This document shows positions 25,278 to 34,093 of a stretch of 64,000 nt of DNA, one piece after another. The notes beneath the pieces are model-generated. The model made no database searches. It saw only the letters and a program-made list of their open reading frames with translations, and was not told where the DNA came from. Position 1 is the stretch's first letter; each line of letters starts with the position of its first letter. Source of the DNA: Salibaculum sp031581025 (lineage in GTDB: Bacteria > Pseudomonadota > Alphaproteobacteria > Rhodobacterales > Rhodobacteraceae); NCBI RefSeq assembly GCF_031581025.1, contig NZ_JAVLCA010000010.1; one strand, written 5' to 3'. The position numbers were made by a program, and so were the translations under genes.

Positions 25278-26427
25278 TCGCCTCGGAGAATTCGGAGATC
25301 AGCAGGTCCGGCTCTTCCAGCCCCACCGAGACACGGAAGAACCCTTCGGAAATCCCCAGCGCCGCACGGCCCTCGGACGTCAGTGCCCGGTGCGAGGACG
25401 AGGCCGGATGGCTGAGCGTGGTGCCCACGTCGCCCAGGGTCGGGGCGAAGGCGATGTCCGGGGCGGCCCGGGTCAGCGCATTGGCCGCCGCGCGCCCGCC
25501 GGCCACCTCGAAGGACAGCATGTTGCCGGGCCGGTCGCCCAGCACCGCCTGCGCGCGGTTGTGGTCCGGATGGTCCGGGCGGCCGGGGTACAGCACGCGG
25601 GTGACGCCCGGCATCCCGGCCAGCGCCTCGGCCAGGTGCGTCGCCGTCGCCTCGGCCCGGTCATAGCGCAACTCGAAGGACTGCATCCCGCGTTCGGCCA
25701 ACCAGCAATCGAACGGGCTTGGCGTGAACCCCCAGGTGACATTGGCGGTATAGAGCTTGTCGTTCAGCGCCGGGTCGCGGGCCACGGCATAGCCCAGCGT
25801 CGCGTCGGAATGACCCGCCAGCAACTTGGTGACGGAATGCACGACGATATCCGCGCCGTGATCGAAGGGCCGATAGCCGCGCGGCGTGGTAAAGGTATTG
25901 TCCACCACCAGCAGAACGCCGCGGTCCTGCGCCAGTTTCGCGATCCCTGCCATGTCGGCAATGCGGATCGTGGGGTTCGAGACCACCTCGACCAGGATCA
26001 TTTTCGTTTCGGGGCGCAGGGCCGCCTCGATCCGGGCGGCGTCGGTTGGGTCGGCCAGCGTGGTCGCGATGCCCAGCCGCGGCAGGTCTTCGGTCATCAG
26101 GCGCAGCGACCGGCCATAGAGCTGATCGCCGCCGACCACATGGTCCCCGGCCTGCAGCAGCCCGAGGAAGACATTGCCGATCGCCCCCATGCCCGAACCC
26201 GAGACGATACCGCCACTGGCCCCCTCCAGCCGGTCGATCTTCTGCGCCAGCACGGTGGCGTTGGGGTGCCCTTCGCGGGCGTAGGTATAGCCCGAGCCCC
26301 GCGCGTACTGGCGATCCAGCGCGTCCGGGTCTGGCGAGGCATAGACAACCGACGGCTGCAACGGCGTGACGACGGGCCGCGAGGTGCTTTCGGGCCAGGG
26401 CGTGCGGCGCACGATGGAGTCGGACAT
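25255..26427 (-). CDS. metC: Cystathionine beta-lyase (Cys/Met metabolism PLP enzyme)
   Basis: A 390-residue fold-type I PLP enzyme. Diagnostic segments are YTYAREGHPNATVLAQKIDRLE (aligned near residues 47-68), the cofactor Asp in LLVVDNTFTTPRGY, and the Schiff-base lysine in VVHSVTKLLAGHSD (Lys about residue 197). It most likely splits cystathionine to homocysteine in methionine synthesis, but cystathionine gamma-synthase or -lyase activity cannot be excluded by sequence. GGAGG precedes the ATG at 26427, two bases after the stop of the carbonic anhydrase-like gene, with which it forms an operon. The 3' end overlaps the convergent gene by 23 bp. Confidence 0.88.
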   Translation of the reverse strand: MSDSIVRRTPWPESTSRPVVTPLQPSVVYASPDPDALDRQYARGSGYTYAREGHPNATVLAQKIDRLEGASGGIVSGSGMGAIGNVFLGLLQAGDHVVGGDQLYGRSLRLMTEDLPRLGIATTLADPTDAARIEAALRPETKMILVEVVSNPTIRIADMAGIAKLAQDRGVLLVVDNTFTTPRGYRPFDHGADIVVHSVTKLLAGHSDATLGYAVARDPALNDKLYTANVTWGFTPSPFDCWLAERGMQSFELRYDRAEATATHLAEALAGMPGVTRVLYPGRPDHPDHNRAQAVLGDRPGNMLSFEVAGGRAAANALTRAAPDIAFAPTLGDVGTTLSHPASSSHRALTSEGRAALGISEGFFRVSVGLEEPDLLISEFSEAISRAQTA

Positions 26428-26429
26428 GC

Positions 26430-26951
26430 TCAGACCTCCGTCAGACCGGCGCGGAACCGCGCGGCCTTGTCCTGATAATGCAGGGCCGAGGCGGTCAGCG
26501 CCTCGATGGCGGCCGCATCGAGGGTCCGGACCACCTTGGCCGGCGCGCCCATGACAAGCGCGCCGTCTGGGATCTCCTTGCCTTCCGTCACCAGTGCCCC
26601 GGCGCCGATCAGGCAGTTGTGGCCGATCACGGCGCCGTTGAGCACGGTCGCCCCCATGCCCACCAGCGAATTGTTCCCGATGGTACAGCCATGCAGCATG
26701 GCCTTGTGCCCGATGGTGCAATTCGTCCCGATGGTCAGCGGATAGCCCATGTCGGTATGCAACACGCAGTTTTCCTGCAGGTTGCTGCCCGCGCCCACCA
26801 CGATGGGTTCATTGTCGCCCCGGATGGTGGTGCCGAACCAGACCGAGGCGCGCGCGCCCAGCACGACCTGCCCGATGAGATGACAACCCGGCGCGACCCA
26901 GGCGGTCTCGTCCATTTCGGGGGTTTTTCCGTCCAGTGCATAGAGACTCAT
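26430..26951 (-). CDS. Gamma-carbonic anhydrase family protein
   Basis: A 173-residue left-handed beta-helix protein made of hexapeptide repeats. The gamma-class zinc ligands are in place: ENCVLHTD, then GHKAMLHGC with GH and H. Family members are carbonic anhydrases or related acyltransferase-like proteins (YrdA, PaaY, CaiE type); zinc-dependent CO2 hydration is plausible but not proven. It overlaps the gmk stop by 4 bp upstream and is followed after 2 bp by the metC-type gene, forming a tight three-gene leftward operon. Confidence 0.9.
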   Translation of the reverse strand: MSLYALDGKTPEMDETAWVAPGCHLIGQVVLGARASVWFGTTIRGDNEPIVVGAGSNLQENCVLHTDMGYPLTIGTNCTIGHKAMLHGCTIGNNSLVGMGATVLNGAVIGHNCLIGAGALVTEGKEIPDGALVMGAPAKVVRTLDAAAIEALTASALHYQDKAARFRAGLTEV

Positions 26952-27586
26952 GACATGTCCTCGAATTCGCGGTGCAGGTCACGGACATGGCCGACAAGGT
27001 CGGGCTGCTGTTCGCGGCGCAGGCGCTCGGCGCTGACGATGGTCTTGAGCCGCGTCTCGGTGCGGTCCAGATCGTCGTTGATCAGAACGTAGTCGTAGGC
27101 GTCCCAGTGGGAAATCTCGTCCCAGCTTTTCTGCATGCGCTTGGCGATGGTCTCGGCGTCGTCCTGGCCACGGCTGCGCAGGCGCTTGGCCAGTTCGGCA
27201 ATCGAGGGCGGCAGAAGGAAGATCGACAGGACGTTGTCCTTGAGCGGCGAATTGCGGATCTGTTGTGCGCCCTGCCAGTCGATATCGAAAAGGACGTCGC
27301 AGCCCTGCTCGATGGCCTCGCGCACCGGCGGCAAGGGCGAGCCGTAGTGGTTGCCGAAGACATGGGCATGTTCGAGCATCTCGCCCTCGGCGACCATGCG
27401 CTTGAATTCGGCCTCGGACCGGAAATGGTATTCGCGGCCGTCCACCTCGGACGGGCGCGGTTCCCGCGTCGTGGCCGAGACGGAAAAGCGGATGGTGTCG
27501 TCCCAGGCGCGCAGCCGGTTCGACAGCGTCGATTTTCCCGCGCCCGAGGGCGAGGACAGGATGATCAGAAGGCCGCGTCTGGGCAT
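26948..27586 (-). CDS. gmk: Guanylate kinase
   Basis: A 212-residue GMP kinase, converting GMP and ATP to GDP and ADP. The P-loop SSPSGAGKSTL lies at about residues 11-21, followed by VSATTREPRPSEVDGREYHF, the GMP-binding segment, and DIDWQGAQQI (about 98-107). Length is typical. The ATG at 27586 was chosen because the upstream extension to 27649 does not resemble the family. It is the first gene of the gmk/gamma-carbonic anhydrase/metC operon; guaA and hpt elsewhere in the window feed the same guanine-nucleotide pool. Confidence 0.97.
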   Translation of the reverse strand: MPRRGLLIILSSPSGAGKSTLSNRLRAWDDTIRFSVSATTREPRPSEVDGREYHFRSEAEFKRMVAEGEMLEHAHVFGNHYGSPLPPVREAIEQGCDVLFDIDWQGAQQIRNSPLKDNVLSIFLLPPSIAELAKRLRSRGQDDAETIAKRMQKSWDEISHWDAYDYVLINDDLDRTETRLKTIVSAERLRREQQPDLVGHVRDLHREFEDMS

Positions 27587-27793
27587 GGCTGCGCCTCGTT
27601 CGGGGTGGTCTCGCGCCGCCGGCCCCGGCGCTGGCGGTTGCCTGCGCACCTAACGGCAAAGACGGGTCAAGGGCAAGTCCGGTCACGGGGCCGCGTGCTT
27701 GCCGCGTTAACCCTGCTGGATTTTGGATCAGGAAAATTGGGTGAAAAGCCCCTATAAATGTCGCCGACACAGGCAGGAGGACAGGGCGATGCC

Positions 27794-28291
27794 ATGGCGC
27801 GGAAACAGGGGGGCGGCAAAACGACGGCCCGTCCGAACAGTGCTATCGCGGTGACAAACCTGACCGCCCTGATCGACCTGGAGTCCTATTGGCGCGGTCT
27901 GGCCCCCGCCGGCGGCGTGCCCCGCCGCGCCGATCTCGATCCCGCCTGCATGGGGGATGTGATCGAGGATGCGCTGATTCTCGAACCGGTCGTGCCGGGG
28001 GTGGCCCGTATCCGCGTGGCAGGCCGGCGCATCATGGCGCTGATCGGATCCGAGCCACGCGGGAGGCCGCTCTCAGCGCTTTTCGTACCCGCGGACCGCG
28101 GCCGCCTGGCCACCCAGACCGAGGTGGCCTTCCGGATGCCCTCGGTGGTGGAACTGGCGCTGCGGGCACCGGGCCGTCCGGCCCTTTCGGGGCGGTTGCT
28201 GTTGCTGCCGCTGAGCGACGATTTCGGCGCCGTCACCCGCTGCCTCTGCGCGCTGGTGGCCGATGGCCGCCCGGCGCGCAGCCCGCGCTAG
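27794..28291 (+). CDS. PAS domain-containing protein
   Basis: A 165-residue protein with one PAS-like domain (about residues 25-150) and no output domain. The segment LIDLESYWRGLAPAGGVPRRADLDP is characteristic of a small alphaproteobacterial PAS family (COG5388-like). Ligand and partner are unknown. ATG at 27794 is preferred because AGGG lies 7 bp before it; ATG at 27758 would add 12 residues and lies on top of an AT-rich TATAAA, a possible -10. It stands alone between divergent gmk and convergent DAHP synthase. Confidence 0.75.
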   Translation: MARKQGGGKTTARPNSAIAVTNLTALIDLESYWRGLAPAGGVPRRADLDPACMGDVIEDALILEPVVPGVARIRVAGRRIMALIGSEPRGRPLSALFVPADRGRLATQTEVAFRMPSVVELALRAPGRPALSGRLLLLPLSDDFGAVTRCLCALVADGRPARSPR

Positions 28292-28423
28292 TTTACCCTC
28301 TGCGCCGATCAGAGCATCCGCCACGAACCGTTAGACCGGGCCCCGATAGATCCGCCGCGCCCGCGCCGGGCCGCAGGTGGCCCGGCGCTGCGGCTGGTGG
28401 TCGATAACGCATGAAAAACGGCC

Positions 28424-29794
28424 TCAGCCGGTGGCGACACTGCCCACCGACTGGCGCCGCGCCGACAGCTCTTCGGCCACGAGGAAGGCCAGTTCCAGCG
28501 ATTGCGAGGCATTGAGCCGCGGGTCGCAGGCGGTGTGATAGCGATCCGAGAGGTCTTCCTCGGTGACGGCGCGGACGCCGCCGGTGCATTCGGTCACATC
28601 GTCGCCGGTCATCTCGAAATGCACGCCGCCGGGGATCGAGCCCTCGGCATTGTGGACGGCGAAAAATTCGCGCACCTCGCGCAGGACACTTTCGAAGGGC
28701 CGGGTCTTGTAGCCGGTCGAGGACTTGATGGTGTTGCCGTGCATCGGGTCGCAGGTCCAGACCACGTTGGCCCCCTCTTCCTGCACCGCGCGGACCAGCC
28801 GCGGCAGGTGTTCGCCCACCGCGCCCGCGCCGAAGCGGGTGATCAGCGTCAGGCGGCCTGCCTCGTTGGTCGGGTTCAGCTTGGCCATGAGCGCCTTGAG
28901 GTGGCCCACGGTCATGCTCGGCCCGCATTTCAGGCCGATGGGGTTCTGGACCCCGCGCAGGAATTCGACATGGGCGCCGTCGGGCTGGCGCGTGCGGTCG
29001 CCGATCCAGAGGAAATGCCCCGATCCGGCCAGCCACTGGCCCGAGGTGCTGTCGAGCCGCGTCAGCGCCTCTTCGTATTCCAGAAGCAGCGCCTCGTGGC
29101 TGGTGTAGAAATCCACCGTCGCCAGTTCGTGGTTGTTGTCACCGTTAAGACCGGCGGCATTCATGAAGTCCAGCGCGTCACCGATGCGAGACGCCAGTTC
29201 CCGGTATTTCTGCGCCTCTGCGCCATCGGTGAACCCCAGCGTCCATTGGTGGACACGGTGAACATCTGCAAAGCCGCCCGTCGAGAAGGCGCGTAGCAGG
29301 TTCAGCGTGCCCGCCGCCTGGGTATAGGCGCGCAGCATCTTGCCCGGGTCGGGGATGCGGGCGGCCTCGGTGAAGTCCAGCTCGTTGATGATATCGCCGC
29401 GGTAGCTGGGCAAGTCCTGCCCGTCGATGGTTTCCGTGGGCGCCGAGCGCGGCTTGGCGAACTGCCCGGCCATGCGCCCCATCTTTACCGTGGGCACCTT
29501 GGCGCCATAGGTCAGCACCATGGCCATCTGCAGCATCACCTTGAAGGTGTCGCGGATGTGGTCGGCGTCGAAGTCGGCAAAGCTCTCGGCGCAGTCGCCG
29601 CCCTGCAGCAGGAAGGCCTCGCCGCGCGAGACCGCGGCCAGTTCCGATTTCAGACGCCGCGCCTCGCCGGCGAAGACCAGCGGCGGATAGGAGGACAGCC
29701 GGCCCTCGACCTCGGCCAGGGCCGCGTCGTCAGTATAGTCCGGCATCTGCACCCGCGGCTTGTTGCGCCAGTCGGATTTGGTCCATTCCGCCAT
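28424..29794 (-). CDS. Class II 3-deoxy-7-phosphoheptulonate synthase (DAHP synthase)
   Basis: A 456-residue plant-type (class II) DAHP synthase, which condenses phosphoenolpyruvate and erythrose 4-phosphate in the first step of the shikimate pathway. Conserved stretches: LLQGGDCAESF (about 62-72), TVKMGRMAGQFAKPRS (about 101-116), GLKCGPSM (about 288) and VWTCDPMHGNT (about 345-355). The metal-binding Cys, His and Asp residues of the class are visible in these. It appears monocistronic; a 206-bp gap separates it from the divergent GlxA regulator. Confidence 0.96.
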   Translation of the reverse strand: MAEWTKSDWRNKPRVQMPDYTDDAALAEVEGRLSSYPPLVFAGEARRLKSELAAVSRGEAFLLQGGDCAESFADFDADHIRDTFKVMLQMAMVLTYGAKVPTVKMGRMAGQFAKPRSAPTETIDGQDLPSYRGDIINELDFTEAARIPDPGKMLRAYTQAAGTLNLLRAFSTGGFADVHRVHQWTLGFTDGAEAQKYRELASRIGDALDFMNAAGLNGDNNHELATVDFYTSHEALLLEYEEALTRLDSTSGQWLAGSGHFLWIGDRTRQPDGAHVEFLRGVQNPIGLKCGPSMTVGHLKALMAKLNPTNEAGRLTLITRFGAGAVGEHLPRLVRAVQEEGANVVWTCDPMHGNTIKSSTGYKTRPFESVLREVREFFAVHNAEGSIPGGVHFEMTGDDVTECTGGVRAVTEEDLSDRYHTACDPRLNASQSLELAFLVAEELSARRQSVGSVATG

Positions 29795-30000
29795 TGTTTT
29801 CGCTCCGGATCGGGCCCCCGCCCGCGCGGGCGGTCGGGGGCGTTTGACGATGTCGGGGGCTTATAGCGGTCCCGGCGCACGGGGCCAATGGCATTTTCCC
29901 CGCATTTTCGTGACGATCGGCGCGGCACCGTCAGGCTTGCCTCTTGATCGGGGGGCGCAAAGGTGGTCATGTCGTGCGTCAAATTGGCAAGGGCAGGCTG

Positions 30001-31002
30001 ATGGACCGCAAGCAGACGATCAACGTGAAAACCGAAGGTGAGGCCCCCAGGCGCTTCGTTTTCCTACTTCTGGAAAACTTTACCCTTCTGTCCTTCGCGG
30101 CCGCCGTGGATTGCCTGCGCATCGCCAATCTGATGGCCGGCCGCGAACTTTACACCTGGGCGCTGGCCGGCGACGGCAGCGAGACGGTGAACTCGGCCGG
30201 CGGGGTCAGCTTCAACCTGGACATGGACCTCGAAGACCTGCGCCGCGATGACCACCTGCTGGTCTGCGGCGGGCGCGACGTGCAGTCGGCCACCACCAAG
30301 CGCGTCGTCAGCTGGCTGCGCCGCGAGGCCCGGCGCGGGATCGTCATCGGCGGGCTGTGCACCGCCGCGCATACCCTGGCGCGGGCCGGGCTGCTGGACG
30401 ACAAGCGCGCCACCATCCACTGGGAAAACCAGGACGGCTTTGCCGAGGATTTTCCCGACGTGAACCTGACCAAGTCGGTCTTCGTCAAGGACGGCAACCG
30501 CTGGACTACCGCCGGGGGGACCTCGTCCATCGACCTGATGCTGCAGGTCATCGCCGACCAATATGGCGAGGATCTGGCCAGTTCAGTGGCGGATCAACAG
30601 ATCTATTCCGCGATCCGCACCGACCAGGACACGCAGCGGCTGTCGATCCCCACCCGGATCGGCGTGCGCCACCCCAAGCTGAGCCGCGTGATCCAGATGA
30701 TGGAACAGAACATCGAGGAACCGATCAGCCCGGCCCTGCTGGCCAAGGAGGTGGGCATGTCCACCCGGCAGCTGGAGCGGCTGTTCCGGCGCTACCTCAA
30801 CCGCAGCCCAAAACGCTATTACATGGAGTTGCGCCTGCAAAAGGCGCGCAACCTGCTGATGCAGACGGACATGAGCGTGATCAACGTGGCGCTGGCCTGC
30901 GGCTTCGCCTCGCCGTCGCATTTTTCCAAGTGCTACCGGTCGCACTACAACACCACGCCCTACCGCGAACGCGGGGCGCATGCCGGCCGGCTGTCGATCT
31001 GA
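30001..31002 (+). CDS. GlxA-family (DJ-1/PfpI plus AraC) transcriptional regulator
   Basis: A 333-residue regulator: an N-terminal DJ-1/PfpI-like domain (about 18-190) beginning RFVFLLLENFTLLSFAA, with a Cys in GGLCTAAHTLA at the position of the amidotransferase nucleophile, and a C-terminal AraC double helix-turn-helix (about 225-325, PALLAKEVGMSTRQLERLF). Such regulators control use of arginine, choline, carnitine or other amines. It lies 98 bp upstream of the binding-protein gene on the same strand, so it is the likely local regulator of that importer. Start at 30001 is preceded by GGGCAGG. Confidence 0.88.
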   Translation: MDRKQTINVKTEGEAPRRFVFLLLENFTLLSFAAAVDCLRIANLMAGRELYTWALAGDGSETVNSAGGVSFNLDMDLEDLRRDDHLLVCGGRDVQSATTKRVVSWLRREARRGIVIGGLCTAAHTLARAGLLDDKRATIHWENQDGFAEDFPDVNLTKSVFVKDGNRWTTAGGTSSIDLMLQVIADQYGEDLASSVADQQIYSAIRTDQDTQRLSIPTRIGVRHPKLSRVIQMMEQNIEEPISPALLAKEVGMSTRQLERLFRRYLNRSPKRYYMELRLQKARNLLMQTDMSVINVALACGFASPSHFSKCYRSHYNTTPYRERGAHAGRLSI

Positions 31003-31100
31003 GGCTGGCCGCCCCCCTGCCCTCGGATCGGCTTTTCTTTTCGCGAATCGGTGCCTAATCTCGGGCGCGGACAACCACTGTTCCAACTGGGAGAAAGAAC

Positions 31101-32297
31101 ATGAAAAAGCTGCTTATGGCCGTCTCGGCCAGTGCCCTCGTCGCCGGCGGCGCCCATGCCGAGGGGCATGGCGACACCGTCAAGCTGGGGATTATCTTCG
31201 GCTTTACCGGGCCGATCGAATCCCTGACCCCGCAAATGGCCAGCGCTGCCGAACTCGCGATGTCCGAGATCAATGACGCCGGCGGCGTACTGGACGGCAT
31301 GATGCTGGAGCCGGTGCGCGCCGACAGCACCTGCATCGACAACGGCGCGGCCACCGCTGCCGCCGAACGTCTTGTCACCGGTGACGGCGTGACGGCGATC
31401 GTGGGCGCGGACTGTTCCGGCGTGACCGGCGCGGTTCTGGCCAACGTGGCGGTGCCCAACGGCGTGCCAATGATCTCGCCCTCGGCCACCTCGCCGGGTC
31501 TGTCGACGGCCGAGGACAACGGGCTGTTCTTCCGCACCGCGCCCTCGGACGCGCGCCAGGGCGAAGTGCTGGCCAACATCCTGGCCGACAAGGGCATTGA
31601 CGAGGTCGCCGTGACCTTCACCAACAATGACTACGGAAAGGGGCTGTCCAACAGCTTCGTCTCCAGCTTCGAGGAAGACGGCGGCACCGTTACGATCACG
31701 GCCGCCCACGAGGACGGCAAGGCCGACTATTCGTCCGAGGTCGCCTCGTTGGCCTCGGCCGGTGGCGAGGTTCTGATGGTGCTGGGCTATGCCGACCAAG
31801 GCGGCCCGGGCGTGATCCGCAGCGCGCTCGACAGCGGTGCCTTCGACACCTTCATGATGGGCGACGGCATGTTCGCCGACAGCCTGGTCGAGTCCCTCGG
31901 CAACGACATGGAAGGCTCCTTCGGGGCGGTGCCCTGGTCCGAGGGCGCAGGCGCCGAGGCCTTCACCGAGATCACCGAGGCCGCCGGCATCAACGGCGAC
32001 AGCTCCTTCACCCGCGAAAGCTATGACGCCGCGGCGCTGCTGGCCCTGGCCATGCAGGCCGGCGAGTCGGCCGACAGCGCCACCATCGCCGAGAACGTGA
32101 TGTCGGTGGCCAATGCGCCCGGCGAGGAGATCCTGCCCGGGGAACTGGGCCGCGCGCTGGAAATCTTGGCCGAGGGCGGCGAGGTCGATTATGTCGGTGC
32201 CACCAACGTCGAGCTGATCGGCCCCGGCGAGGCTGCGGGCACCTACCGCGAGTACACCATCACCGATGGCGACTACGAAACCGTGCAGTTCCGCTGA
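31101..32297 (+). CDS. ABC transporter substrate-binding protein, LivK-like
   Basis: A 398-residue periplasmic type I binding protein. The signal peptide MKKLLMAVSASALVAGGAHA is clear. The mature protein begins EGHGDTVKLGIIFGFTGPIE, typical of the branched-chain amino acid/amide family, and is strongly acidic. The binding site segment GVPMISPSATSPGLS is present. Substrate is not determined. GGGAG precedes the ATG. It is the first gene of the importer operon, followed by a strong stem-loop that probably stabilises its mRNA relative to the downstream genes. Confidence 0.92.
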   Translation: MKKLLMAVSASALVAGGAHAEGHGDTVKLGIIFGFTGPIESLTPQMASAAELAMSEINDAGGVLDGMMLEPVRADSTCIDNGAATAAAERLVTGDGVTAIVGADCSGVTGAVLANVAVPNGVPMISPSATSPGLSTAEDNGLFFRTAPSDARQGEVLANILADKGIDEVAVTFTNNDYGKGLSNSFVSSFEEDGGTVTITAAHEDGKADYSSEVASLASAGGEVLMVLGYADQGGPGVIRSALDSGAFDTFMMGDGMFADSLVESLGNDMEGSFGAVPWSEGAGAEAFTEITEAAGINGDSSFTRESYDAAALLALAMQAGESADSATIAENVMSVANAPGEEILPGELGRALEILAEGGEVDYVGATNVELIGPGEAAGTYREYTITDGDYETVQFR

Positions 32298-32320
32298 GAT
32301 CGGCACGCGAGGGACAGCGG

Positions 32321-32345
32321 CGGCGCGGGGGCGACCCCCGCGCCG
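32321..32345 (+). other. Intercistronic stem-loop after the binding-protein gene
   Basis: An 11-bp perfect GC stem (32321-32331 with 32335-32345) closes a CGA loop, 24 bp after the stop and 62 bp before the next start. No T run follows. Such structures protect the upstream message and raise binding-protein levels over those of the membrane components. Confidence 0.65.
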
Positions 32346-32406
32346 TTCGCCAAAAGCAAGACGGGCGCAACGGCCCGCACAACAGGGACACCGGGGGACA
32401 GCGGCA

Positions 32407-33189
32407 ATGATCAGGGTCGAGAACGTCGTCAAGACCTTCGGCGGGTTCCATGCCGTGGACGGCGCCACGCTGGAGATCGCGCAGGGCACGATCACCGGCC
32501 TGATCGGCCCCAACGGCGCCGGAAAGACCACGCTTTTCAACGTCATCGCCGGCGTTCTGCCCCCGACCTCGGGCCGCGTGACCATGCTGGGCGAGGACAT
32601 CACCGGCCTGCCGCCGCATGACCTGTTTCACAAGGGGCTGCTGCGCACCTTTCAGATCGCGCATGAGTTCCATTCCATGACCTGCCGCGAGAACCTGATG
32701 ATGGTCCCCTCGGGCCAATCGGGCGAGACGCTCTGGAACACCTGGTTCGGGCGCCGCCGGATCGCCGAGGAGGAGCGCGCCCTGCGCGCCAAGGCCGACG
32801 AGGTGCTGGAGTTCCTGACCATCGAACACCTGGCCGACCACCCCGCCGGGGCCGTCTCGGGCGGGCAGAAGAAACTGCTGGAACTGGGCCGGACCATGAT
32901 GGTGGACGCGCGCATCGTCTTTCTCGACGAGGTCGGCGCGGGGGTGAACCGCACCCTGCTTTACACCATTTCCGACACCATCAAGCGCCTCAACGAGGAG
33001 CGCGGCTATACCTTCGTCGTCATCGAGCACGACATGGATTTCATCGAACGGCTGTGCGACCCGGTCATCTGCATGGCCGCCGGCAAGGTGCTGGCCGATG
33101 GCACGCTGGCCGAGATCAAGGCCAACGAGCAGGTGGTCGAGGCCTACCTGGGCACCGGCCTCAAGAACAAGGAGAAGCTGGGCGCATGA
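32407..33189 (+). CDS. ABC transporter ATP-binding protein, LivG-like
   Basis: A 260-residue ATPase. Walker A is GPNGAGKTTL (about 36-45), the signature loop VSGGQKKLLELG (about 157-168) and Walker B RIVFLDEVGAGV (about 176-187), where Val follows the catalytic Glu instead of the usual Pro. It energises import together with the LivF-type ATPase. The ATG at 32407 gives the family N-terminus. Its stop overlaps the start of the 28-codon ORF at 33186 by 4 bp (ATGA). Confidence 0.93.
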   Translation: MIRVENVVKTFGGFHAVDGATLEIAQGTITGLIGPNGAGKTTLFNVIAGVLPPTSGRVTMLGEDITGLPPHDLFHKGLLRTFQIAHEFHSMTCRENLMMVPSGQSGETLWNTWFGRRRIAEEERALRAKADEVLEFLTIEHLADHPAGAVSGGQKKLLELGRTMMVDARIVFLDEVGAGVNRTLLYTISDTIKRLNEERGYTFVVIEHDMDFIERLCDPVICMAAGKVLADGTLAEIKANEQVVEAYLGTGLKNKEKLGA

Positions 33190-33272
33190 GGGCTTTGACG
33201 CTGGATTTGATCGTCGCGCGGACCCGGTTGCGGCCGCATACCCCGGCCGCAAGCGGGGAGGTGCCGCAATGA
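33186..33272 (+). CDS. 28-codon ORF bridging the two ATPase genes
   Basis: A short reading frame beginning with ATG at 33186 inside the stop of livG and ending with TGA at 33270-33272 inside the start of livF, so both junctions are 4-bp ATGA overlaps. The peptide starts MRALTLDLIVARTRLRP and is basic and partly hydrophobic; I know no homologue. Its most likely role is to carry ribosomes across the 79-bp gap and couple translation of the two ATPases. It may or may not yield a stable peptide. Confidence 0.4.
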   Translation: MRALTLDLIVARTRLRPHTPAASGEVPQ

Positions 33273-34090
33273 GCGATCCCTATTCCGGCCGCGGCAACAA
33301 GGACGCCTCGATCGCCCGGCCCGGCCCCCGCTCCGAGCTGTCCGGCATGGCCGATGGCCCGGCCAGGGCCGCCGATGGCGCCGGCCCCTTCCTGTCGGGC
33401 GAGGGCATGACCGGTGGCTATGGCAAGGGCCCCGACATCCTGCACGACTGCACAATCGCCGTGGACCGGGGCGAGATTGCTGTGATTGTCGGCCCCAACG
33501 GGGCGGGCAAGTCCACCGCCATGAAGGCGATCTTCGGCATGCTCGACCTGCGCGGGGGCCGCGTCACGCTCGATGGCGATGATATCACCGCGCTGTCACC
33601 CCAGAACCGGGTGCGCCGGGGCATGGGCTTCGTGCCGCAGAACCGCAACATCTTTCCATCGATGACCGTCGAGGAAAACCTCGAAATGGGCGCCTTCATC
33701 CGCGAGGACGACATCACCGCCACCATGGAACAGGTCTTCGATCTGTTCCCGATCCTGCGCGACAAGCGCGGCCAGGCGGCGGGCGAGCTGTCGGGCGGCC
33801 AGCGCCAGCAGGTCGCGGTGGGCCGCGCCCTGATGACCCGGCCCAAGGTGCTGATGCTGGACGAGCCCACCGCCGGGGTCAGCCCCATCGTAATGGACGA
33901 ACTTTTCGACCGCATCATCGAGGTGGCCCGTACCGGCCTGCCGGTCATGATGGTCGAACAGAACGCCCGCCAGGCGCTGGAGATCGCCGACCACGGCTAT
34001 GTCCTGGTGCAGGGCCGCAACGCGCACACCGGAACCGGCAAGGACTTGCTGGCCGATGCCGAGGTGCGCCAGAGTTTCCTGGGGGGCTGA
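33269..34090 (+). CDS. ABC transporter ATP-binding protein, LivF-like
   Basis: A 273-residue ATPase with an unusual glycine-, arginine- and proline-rich N-terminal extension of about 45 residues before the domain. Walker A is GPNGAGKSTAMKAIF (about 71-85), the signature ELSGGQRQQVAVGRAL (about 172-187) and Walker B KVLMLDEPTAGV. GGGGAGG lies before the ATG at 33269. The longer open frame to 33098 runs through livG and is rejected. It is followed after 3 bp by the livH-type permease gene. Confidence 0.92.
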   Translation: MSDPYSGRGNKDASIARPGPRSELSGMADGPARAADGAGPFLSGEGMTGGYGKGPDILHDCTIAVDRGEIAVIVGPNGAGKSTAMKAIFGMLDLRGGRVTLDGDDITALSPQNRVRRGMGFVPQNRNIFPSMTVEENLEMGAFIREDDITATMEQVFDLFPILRDKRGQAAGELSGGQRQQVAVGRALMTRPKVLMLDEPTAGVSPIVMDELFDRIIEVARTGLPVMMVEQNARQALEIADHGYVLVQGRNAHTGTGKDLLADAEVRQSFLGG

Positions 34091-34093
34091 ACC

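Noticed and set aside
27737..27758. TTGGGT/TATAAA as a promoter for the PAS gene
   Set aside because: The spacing is only 10 bp and no better -35 lies at 16-18 bp, so only the TATAAA is mentioned as a possible -10.
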